NCBI RefSeq assembly: GCF_022605725.1
Contig: NC_065551.1
Location: 11,594,001-11,658,000 of the forward strand
Length of the DNA stretch: 64,000 nt
Source of the DNA: Anthonomus grandis grandis
Lineage: Eukaryota > Arthropoda > Insecta > Coleoptera > Curculionidae
Direction of reading: 5' to 3'
In this document: one piece after another, positions 56,040-64,000 of the stretch
Layout: each line of letters begins with the position of its first letter
Position numbering within the stretch: position 1 is the first letter of the stretch
Position numbers and translations under genes: made by a program
The notes under the pieces: generated by a model
What the model was told of the DNA's origin: nothing
Seen by the model: only the letters and a program-made list of their open reading frames with translations
Database searches by the model: none

Positions 56040-58671
56040 TACTAACATTCACCATGGAGAAATATCTTCTGAAGAATTAAGATTGTTACAAAAACTTTTA
56101 CAGAAATTCAACATGTGTATGTTCCAAACATTAAATAGCTTAGGTAAAGCTCATTCGGTTACACTTTCAATAGAATTAACTTCTGAAAAACCAATAGTCC
56201 ATAGAGCATATCGATGTGCAGAAAAAGATAAGGAAATTTATCGAAATATTATAAAAGAACTCTTAGATGCAAAAATTATTCAAGAAAGTAAATCTCCTTA
56301 TTCTAGTCCCGCTCTGCTTGTAAATAAAAAGAATAACGAAAAAAGAATGGTAGTCGACTACAGGACGTTAAATAAAATTTCTGTTAAAAATACATTTCCA
56401 ATGCCTGTAATTGAAGACATTAACAAACTATAAATATTTTACCAACCTCGGCTTGGCATCGGGATATCACCAAATTCCAATGCATGAAAACTCAATTCGT
56501 TACACGGCATTTGTAGCGCCGGAAGGGCATTACGAGTATCGAAGAGTACCATTTGGGTTATGCAATGCCCCTTCAGTGTTTCAACAGTTCATGAACGAAA
56601 TATTTTTGCCACTACGTCACTTTCATGTCATACCATATTTGGATGATATCCTCATACCATCAAAAACAGTAATTGAAGGTATAGAAAAATTAGAAAAAGT
56701 TTTAGAAATAATTAAGCAATACGGTTTAATTATAAAACTTAGTAAATCAGCGTTTTTATTGAAAAAAATAAACTATTTAGGATACGAAATATCATTTAAT
56801 AGAATTTGTCCTTCAGACACCAAAATTGAATCCGTTCAAAATTTTCCTCGTCCTAAAAACCAACATCAGTTAAGACAGTTTTTGGGCCTTGCGGGATACT
56901 TTAAAAAATTCATTCAAGACTTTGCACGCAAAACAGCCCCTCTTACAAAGCTTTTAAAAAAACATTGTAAATGGAAATGGACAGAAAATCATGAATTAAT
57001 TTTTAGTCATTTAAGAAATCAAATATATTCCAAACCAACATTGGCTTTATTTAACCCACAATTACCAATGATTGTATATACTGATGCAAGCCGAGATGGT
57101 TACGCTGGTATTTTGACACAAAAAAAAGATAATTTGGAACACCCTGTAGCATTTTTCAGCAAACAAACAACCGATACCGAAAAAAACTACCATTCTTTTG
57201 AGCTGGAACTATTAGCAATAGTCAAAACTTTGGAAAATTTAGATACTATTTAACAGGGCACGTTTTTACAATTTTTACTGACTGTAACGCGGTTAAAAAC
57301 GCTTCGAAAAAAAACAAACAGAGAATCGTACCTCGAATTGCTCGCTGGATATTAACCTTGCAGGATTTTTCTTTCAATATATTACATAGACCGGGAACAC
57401 AAATGCAGCGCGTAGATGCATTAAGTCGCAATTTTGCTGAAAGTGGTAACAGGCAAATAGAGAACATTTTAGTTATTTCTGAAAACGACTTTTTAAGAGA
57501 AGCTCAAGATTTAGATGATAGTATTAAAGATATTAAGAACACACTACTAAGCGGTGACGTAGATAATAATAAAGATATATTTAATAATTATGACTTGCGT
57601 GATAATAAAGTTTTTAAATTAACCCCATTTGGACGAAGATGGGTAGTACCAAAAAGTTGTCGTTGGCAAATTGTCAAAGCTAATCATGACGATATTGGTC
57701 ATTTTGGTTTTGATAAAACTATTGAGAGAATGAAAAAATTCTATTGGTTCCCAAAGATGAATAGGTTTGTAAAAAAATATATAAGTGCATGTTTACAATG
57801 TTTATATCATAAAGACTCAAGTGGAAAAAAACCTGGGTATCTTCACTCAATTCCCAAGTATGCGAGACCTCACCACACAATTCATCTAGACCACCTAGGC
57901 CCATTTGTTGAGAGTAAAAATGGAAATAAATACTTATTAGTGGCAGTTGATGGATTTTTAAAATACACATATTGCCAACCAGTCCCTGATACGTCTTCGA
58001 AACATGTAGTTGGAAAATTGGAAGAAATTTTTTCAATTATTGGAAATCCCATACGAATTATTACTGATGCGGGTACTGCTTTCACTTCAAGAGAATTTAA
58101 AGAATATTGCGATAGAAAAGGCATTAAACTGTTCACAACAGCTGTTGGACTTCCTCGAGGTAATGGTCAAGTAGAACGCATGAATAAGACCATACTGGAG
58201 GCTCTGGCTACATCAACTGCTAATACAACGAGAGACGACTGGGACAGCAAAATACTACAAATTCAACAAGGAATAAATAGCACGAAACACCGCATAACTC
58301 AACACTCACCCGCAGAGCTACTACTCGGTTATCCACTTAGAACTGACACTGACATTTACAATGTATTGGACGAAGAGATTATAGACGTTACAAAGATCCG
58401 GAAGCAAGCGGCCAAAAATCTCGAAGAAAACAGAGTCAGGCAAAACTTATCGTTTAATGAACATCGAACACCACCAAAATTTTATTCAGTGGGAGATGTC
58501 GTACTCTCAAAAGTAACAAGCTTTCCGGCAAACAATGAAAGTAAAAAGTTACTTCCCAAATATAGAGGCCCTTTCAAAGTCATCGAGGTTTTACCTAACG
58601 ACCGCTATCGAGTAAAGGCGGATATTCACTCAGAACAATCCAGTAGACTTTATACAGCTGTGGTTGGATAA
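56040..58671 (+). pseudogene. Gypsy-2 Pol (RT-RNaseH-IN), protease missing
   Basis: Only about 240 bases separate the second zinc knuckle from this RT part, and no DTG/DSG protease site is seen; I infer a deletion. RT has VVDYRTLNKISVKNTFPMP, a frame change at about 56430, LASGYHQIPMHENS and the catalytic YLDDIL. RNase H has VYTDASRDGYAG; it breaks at about 57240 and resumes with RIVPRIARW. Integrase is one open frame (57358-58671, 437 codons): HDDIGHFGFDKT...CLQC zinc region, and HLDHLGPF, TDAGTAFTS, GNGQVERMNK for D, D and E. A GPFKV...DRYRV C-terminal domain follows. Confidence 0.85.
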
Positions 58672-58766
58672 GAGCAAATGAAGCCTTTTACTCTTCAGGA
58701 AAAATAATGTCGCAGGTAGGCAAAGATACTACTACTCTCTCTCCAAACAGTGACACTTGAAACAGT

Positions 58767-59215
58767 GAAGATCGTTAACATCTTTGGTAAAATAGTGGCC
58801 CCCTTTGGCAAAACAGTTGTCCTCTTTGGCAAAATAGTAGCCCTCTTAGGCAAAACAGTCGCCCTCTTTGGTAAAATAGTAGCCCTCTTAGGCAAAAGAG
58901 TCGCCCTCTTTGGCAAAATAGTAGCCCTCTTAGGCAAAACAGTCGCCCTCTTTGGTAAAATAGTAGCCCTCTTAGGCATAATAGTAGCCCTCTTAGGCAA
59001 AACAGTCGCCCTCTTTGGTAAAATAGTAGCCCTCTTAGGCAATGCAGTTGCTCTCTTTGACAAAATAGTCGCCCCCTTTGGCAAAATAGTAACCGTCTTA
59101 GGCGAAACAGCAGATCTCTGAAGCAAAATAGTACCGCTCTTAGGCGAAACAGCCGCTCTCTTCGGGAAAATAGTAGCCCTCCCAGGCAAAATAGTAACTC
59201 TCTTAATCAGATTAG
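58767..59215. repeat. 21-bp minisatellite in the Gypsy-2 3' region
   Basis: About 21 tandem units such as GGCAAAATAGTAGCCCTCTT and GGCAAAACAGTCGCCCTCTT, each 21 bp. Because 21 is a multiple of three, both strands stay open: plus repeats ALFGKIV, minus repeats LPKRATI/V (frames 58750-59121 and 58695-59189). I treat the frames as a by-product of the period, not as genes. Confidence 0.85.
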
Positions 59216-59297
59216 AATAAAAAAAAAAAAAAAAAAGAAATGTTTTAATTTCAGGTACTCTTTATCTTTCGAGGACGAAAGAAGATCAGGATGGCCG

Positions 59298-59587
59298 TGA
59301 CGTACTACCCTTCCTAACCCACCTCTGAAACTTAAAATATTCAACGACATGACTCACCTGATCGGATGTTTTTGGAATAACTCAGGGATCGTCACATTCT
59401 TTAATATATTTCGCAGGGCGAGATAACAAAAAGAGAATAGATATATTCGTTCGACCCGAAGCGATAAGACTTGCATAAATTAAGAATTATTATTTATTCA
59501 AAAGTTAATGTTTGGGATATTTGTAAATATAGTTATTATTGGGAGATTGTGGCTTTATTCCTACATCGCTTAAACGCTCAGACTACA
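59298..59587 (+). repeat. Gypsy-2 3' LTR
   Basis: 290 bp; pairs with 54641-54931. Followed directly by the CTAG duplication. Confidence 0.9.
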
Positions 59588-59672
59588 CTAGGATAACTAG
59601 TGGCGACCAGTAAGGTGTTACTTTACTCTTGATTTCTAAATCCATATTTAACGCTCTCGTTTATGCCTCTTC

Positions 59673-60618
59673 CACGAACTTAAAAATATACCTGGACTGC
59701 TAATGCATCTGGCCACGATACCCAAAAATGACCACTGCATGGTGGCCGCCATTTTTATAGTGGTTGTGTCCTTTTGATGTTGGTCACTCTGAAAATTTTT
59801 AGTGTTGTCAACAAAAAATATATTAAATAACGGTAATGAAGTTGACATTTGACGTGTGAGTATAGCGGATTGCCTAGTTTGTGACGATTTGTAAACGACG
59901 CTTGGGTATATCGTCTGGAACAGGCGATGTATCTTTCTCCTTATTTGATACGTGAATTGTATCACCACCAATTGTCCGTCTGTGTTGTTTATAATAGAAT
60001 AATATATTGAGTTGTTGACAGAATAATATATTTTTTCTATATAAACCCTTTAAAATTACAAACCCTCATAAAATCATCTATATTTTGACTCTTATATATG
60101 GTTGTACCTATTAATGTGGAAACGCTGTACATGGAAGGAAAAAACTCGTAAAAATAGAAAGAAAATAAGTGTTTTTAACTGAATTTGTTAAGTAAATACA
60201 AGCAAAAATTTAAATATCATGATTTTCATAGGATTTATAAGATTCAAGATTATCAGAATGATAAACCAAATATTTTAAAGTGCACGCATCTATTCCAAGT
60301 TGATTGAAACTTTGTCTCATTTTAGGTGAGCATTACTTTCTTTCATAAATTTTAACGAAATTCTTAAAGAAGTACCAGAAAAATCACAGATCTAACGCAG
60401 CGATCTTAAACTCTTACCTATATGTAACCTTCTATTTTGTATTTTTGTAAACATAACCTCTCATAAACTTTAATTGTTTTGTTTTCCTACAGTTGGCACA
60501 ATTAAAATTTTTCAGAGTGAACAACATCGAAAGGACACAATCACGCAAAATGGCGGCCCCCTAGTAGTGGTCATACTTTTCATTGAATTGGCAGTCCAGG
60601 TATATTTATAAGTTCGTG
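59673..60618. mobile_element. Long-TIR MITE, copy 2 (946 bp), inverted relative to copy 1
   Basis: Starts CACGAACTTAAAAATATACC and ends GGTATATTTATAAGTTCGTG. Over most of its length it is the reverse complement of 44323-45358. CTCTT flanks both sides within one base, a weak trace of the target duplication. No ORF. Confidence 0.75.
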
Positions 60619-61362
60619 CTCTTATCGCATTATACAAGACATCGGAGTATTGGTTTTCACGTAGCTGGCTATGTACTATTGAAGTGAAGTTCTAGAGATC
60701 TAGAAAGCATATAAAATATAGAGTTCCAACGCGTTGGCACATATTGGACCAAGTTTGTTGGTATTTTATCATTTTGCTTCTGGTCCAGTTTTTCTTTTGC
60801 TAAATTACTAGGTTCGAAAAATGCCACTATAAGTTTATCTTTTTCTCCATTTTAGATCTTCTATGTCTCTCTCAACATTATCGAGATTGTCAGATATGGT
60901 TAACAAAAGCTTATTTTGCAACTCCTATTCCTGAACTAGCCGATTTAAAGTTTTTTGGCTCGGTAAACTATACGAGAGATTTAGAGATTAGAGAGTAGAA
61001 GAAAATGCTCGTGGTTCCAGTTCCAACTCTGAATGAAGGTCAGGCTGTTCATTTAGGCTAGTTGGTTCTGTAGACCTAAGATTTATTAAAGGGTGTTTTC
61101 TCACAACATGCTGTCTCAGATTAGTTATTGATATTTTGTGATTAATCAAATAGTAAAAATTAATCGGCTTAAAAAAATAAATCGCCAAGTGAATTTCTTT
61201 AGGCATAAAAAAGTTCAAACATTTTTTTTAAATTCATTTCTAATTGTCTTCTGAAAATACAATATTCAATGAAATGTAGGTACAAAAACACTCCGTTTTA
61301 CGTCAAAATATCCTAAAAAAAGCACATTGTCGGCGTTATCGCAATAAAAAATGTTCATAATT
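60619..61362. other. Gene-free stretch
   Basis: No gene or repeat was recognised. Confidence 0.4.
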
Positions 61363-61660
61363 TGTTATAAGCAGGAATAGGAGCCTAAGTTTGATGTGCG
61401 TGACATCATCGGCTGTTCCATTGCCGCCGGTATGAATAATAATAAACAATATTGTGCTGATCCATAGTAAAGAATAAATGTTATTTAAGCAGATTTAGGT
61501 TTATGTGTGAGATCGCTTACGTGTTAGATACTATAATTAATTCGACCGTTCTTGTTCAGAGAGTTAAGTTGACTTTTGTATCCCTACATTATAAAATAAA
61601 AACTTTTAAATAAAATATAATATATCATTATAAACTATATAAAAACCGTGTTTTTATAAT
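61363..61660 (+). repeat. Solo LTR of the Gypsy-1 family
   Basis: Nearly identical to 16113-16410 over 298 bp (TGTTATAAGC...TTTTTATAAT). Flanks TAATT on the left and AAATT on the right fit a 5-bp duplication with one mismatch. No internal sequence remains, so it formed by recombination between LTRs. Confidence 0.85.
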
Positions 61661-61819
61661 AAATTTTAATACCCTCTCTCACTGGTAGGCTGGGAAGACA
61701 AAAATATTTTAGGCTTCAAAATTTGACTCAACTCGACGAAAATATATTTAATTTTTCCAAATAAATTCTGAGAATTAAACAAATATATTTAATATTATTT
61801 ATTCCAATATTAACGTTTT

Positions 61820-62575
61820 ACCTCTTGAGGTAGCGAGGAAGACTTTAATTTCAGATCCGAACATTGGCTTATACAGTGAAAATTTAATTCATTCATGATA
61901 TGCCCGATTTTTCAATATTTGAACGAATCTTAGTCCTTCTGACCAGTTAGTACTTTTTTGGTCATTCAGGCAAGTCATAAGCATATTTTGGATGTCCTAG
62001 TTCGCTCGCTCCACACTCCCTTGAGACTGACTGTGTCTAGGCTGATCATGAACAATTTTCAGCCTGTCCCACGTTTAGCACAACTCCTCAATAATGTGCT
62101 CAGCTAATTGCCGACCTAATTAAAGAAAATAACATTTAGGCCTTTAGGGTGACTGATGATCAGTGATGGATTTATCCAGAAAAGTCTAGTAAATTTCTTG
62201 CAACTTCTTCAGCTGTCTATGTCTGTAAAGACCTAATTTAGACGAATTTCATTTCATCAAGTGGTCTTGGTAGACTATAATAAACCTAACCCATTGGACC
62301 CCCATGGATTTGACTGCATGTCGATCAAGTCAACTTGGCATCGATTTTTCATTTCTGAAAACACCATGGGATTGACAACAAGACCCTTTTTAATAGATTT
62401 CTGTTTCTTTTGACATGCCACACACAGTTTGAGGTATATCATGATTATTTCCTGCGTTATAGTTTTATACTTTTTTATTTATTCTTTTAACATACGGTGC
62501 TTTCCGCCATATCCGATAGCCACGTGAGTCTCATGTAGAATATCAAAAATATCTTCGGATTTGACAAAATACCTT
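61820..62575 (-). pseudogene. KRBA2-like integrase relic
   Basis: Minus-strand pieces are collinear with the KRBA2/SCAND3-type integrase (a Ginger-like or Gypsy-derived family): DIFDILHETHVAIGYGGKHR then LKLCVACQKKQKS (H2C2 zinc finger), KGLVVNPMVFSEMKNRCQVD then LIDMQSNPWG (first aspartate), and, past broken sequence, IVHDQPRHSQSQGSVERAN, WS.GLRFVQ and YKPMFGSEIKV towards 61840. The second aspartate block is not readable. Stops and shifts are frequent, so it is dead. Confidence 0.65.
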
Positions 62576-64000
62576 ATATTTGTTTCACCCTCCGCAACAG
62601 GAGCAATAAGTTTTTCAACTCACAACCTTGACGGTTCTCAATCGATGATACTGTTAAGCCGATTTACATTTCGCTTCCTTCGCCACTTTTACAGACTGCA
62701 AAAACTCACTATACTGCATAGAATTGACACAAGATGTATTTAAGTCTCTATGTGACATCAAGTCAAGAAGCATTTCATTCAATCGCGTCTTGAAATGCGA
62801 AGATACTTCTTAAGTCACTCATTTTCTTGCGCTGTCTGGAACTGAATGGCCTAAATATGGCATGCAGTTTTATCCAAGAAACATTGGGAAACAGGGGCAT
62901 ACCCTGTTTAGGGGCCGGGTATGCCTCTGTTTCTGTTAGGGGGTTAGGAGATAAAATAAACGGCAATTTATCTGGGAAGTGAGAATTAAAAACGTGTTAC
63001 CTACCCTGCGCAAAATGAAGTGTTAGAAGCAAAATATCTTTCTTAAATAAAATCTTTTTTTTTAATCTATAATTAAATATTCCACAACATTCGATATAGT
63101 ATACTGTTAGCGACTTAATATAATTTAAGTCTCCCGATGAGACAATCAAAGTCATCTAGGATTAAAGCCGAATGCTATCGAGAATATCTGAAATAGCATC
63201 AATTTATACGCAATACCACGAAGTACATTCTAACTGGAAAGGAAAGGCAGTGATTGCAATTATGAGGCAAGGCAACACCACCGAAATCAGATCTTTATTT
63301 CGGTGGTGTTGGGCAAGGACGGAAACAGAGTCAAGTATTTTCTACATATTTCAGTTATTATTTCAGTTGTTTAATTCAGTTCGACGAGACAACTAATACA
63401 ATTCAACCATATGATTATTTGATTTCTTGGTTCAAACCATAAAGTTAACGAATTTTGAATATCGCAATTTTACTTTTACTGATAGGAAGTCCGAAGTAAA
63501 TGATATCTGAATGATTATAGAAGAAATTTTTTTAAGAATTGAAAAGTCGCATTAATTGAAACCTGTTTTATAAACGTTCCTGTTTTATAATTGTTCATTG
63601 GTTACATTAATATATATTATTAAATCACATGCGTTAACTTTAAATTGATAATAATATTATATACAATTCCATTAGTTAAGCTATAAAATACACTCAAATA
63701 ATAAAACATTATCAGACCAAGATGACTAAGCATCATTTTAAAGATTCTTCGATTCTTGTGATAATAAATTTGATATGGTAATATTTATAAAAGAATTGTC
63801 TTAAAGATACGCTTTATTCCTCACACATGGTATTTTTACTTACTTAGGTACTTATTGTTATCAAGTAAAGAAGCAGTAAGCAAAAAGCTTTCGTTGTGGA
63901 ATTTTATAATCCATTCCGTTATTATAGGTATCTTGATCTTTATTTTCCGTATTTTCGTGCTTTGCCTAAATACCGTTAGAGTAATTTCGTGTATCTATTT
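62576..64000. other. Gene-free stretch to the window edge
   Basis: No gene or transposon was recognised. A short inverted repeat around CCGAAATCAGATCTTTATTT at about 63279-63304 and a hairpin near 62890-62932 (GGCATACCC...GGGTATGCC) are the only structures noted. Confidence 0.35.

Larger units (their letters stand above)
54641..59587 (+). mobile_element. Gypsy-2: LTR retrotransposon (Ty3/Gypsy), defective
   Basis: LTRs 54641-54931 and 59298-59587 (TGACGTACTA...GACTACA) are flanked by a 4-bp duplication CTAG (54637-54640 and 59588-59591). Gag with two zinc knuckles, RT, RNase H and integrase are present; protease is not found. CAGGATGGCCG precedes the 3' LTR, as in Gypsy-1, so the two are related lineages. 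A 21-bp minisatellite fills the 3' untranslated part. There is no envelope gene. Confidence 0.9.

Noticed and set aside
58695..59189. 164-codon minus-strand frame of LPKRAT repeats and 123-codon plus frame
   Set aside because: Both are explained by the 21-bp tandem period; no start context, domain or homologue supports a gene.
58672..59297. Envelope gene after Gypsy-2 integrase
   Set aside because: Only a minisatellite and non-coding sequence separate integrase from the 3' LTR.
1..64000. tRNA, rRNA, CRISPR or bacterial operon features
   Set aside because: None seen; no cloverleaf, rRNA or spaced repeats recognised, and the introns and transposons are eukaryotic.

Overview
The window is AT-rich nuclear DNA from an animal, almost certainly an insect. 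It carries two recognisable host genes with short GT-AG introns, sitting in a dense and often nested population of insect-type transposable elements. I lean towards a beetle from the mix of elements, but the sequence does not settle the order.

Host genes. (1) SNRNP40, the WD40 protein of the U5 snRNP, lies on the minus strand (23916-28067) in six coding exons totalling 349 codons. Its 2.8 kb fifth intron holds an almost intact Tc1 transposon. (2) A METTL2/METTL8-type tRNA m3C methyltransferase lies on the plus strand (51049-52231). It has two alternative, mutually homologous first exons. One begins with an ordinary soluble N-terminus. The other begins with an arginine-rich, acid-free leader that looks like a mitochondrial presequence. 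This is the most interesting biology in the window: one gene may supply both the cytosolic and the mitochondrial enzyme.

Layout. 1-1.7 kb: MULE transposase relic with a clean intron. 2.3-4.5 kb: small MITEs, including a hAT MITE with a perfect 8-bp target duplication that contains two other MITEs. 4.5-9.9 kb: gene-free, with short repeats and a transposase C-terminal scrap. 9.9-13.0 kb: a second MULE with foldback termini. 16.1-21.5 kb: Gypsy-1, complete with LTRs and a 5-bp target duplication but with broken ORFs. 22.1-23.7 kb: 1.5 kb near-perfect palindrome. 23.9-28.1 kb: SNRNP40. 28.2-32.1 kb: a PIF-type MITE split by a Harbinger element and by a THAP-coding element resembling ISL2EU. 32.5-35.1 kb: Penelope-like element with inverted terminal repeats, itself hit by another copy of the MITE. 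35.6-36.2 kb: 65-bp tandem array. 36.2-38.7 kb: Gypsy-3 pol on the minus strand. 38.7-43.7 kb: hAT element with a P-superfamily element inserted in its transposase gene. 43.7-46.0 kb: mariner-like relic split by a long-TIR MITE. 47.4-50.9 kb: element with long diverged inverted ends and a 182-bp tandem array. 51.0-52.2 kb: METTL2. 53.0-53.6 kb: head-to-head Penelope fragments. 54.6-59.6 kb: Gypsy-2 with a 21-bp minisatellite. 59.7-60.6 kb: second long-TIR MITE, inverted relative to the first. 61.4 kb: solo LTR of Gypsy-1. 61.8-62.6 kb: KRBA2-like integrase relic.

Nearly all transposon genes carry frameshifts or stops, so nothing here looks fully autonomous. The Tc1 copy (one internal stop) and the two Gypsy copies (LTR pairs about 98-99% alike by eye) are the youngest. 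I saw no tRNA, rRNA or CRISPR array. All identifications come from reading motifs and recalled family features; no database search was run.
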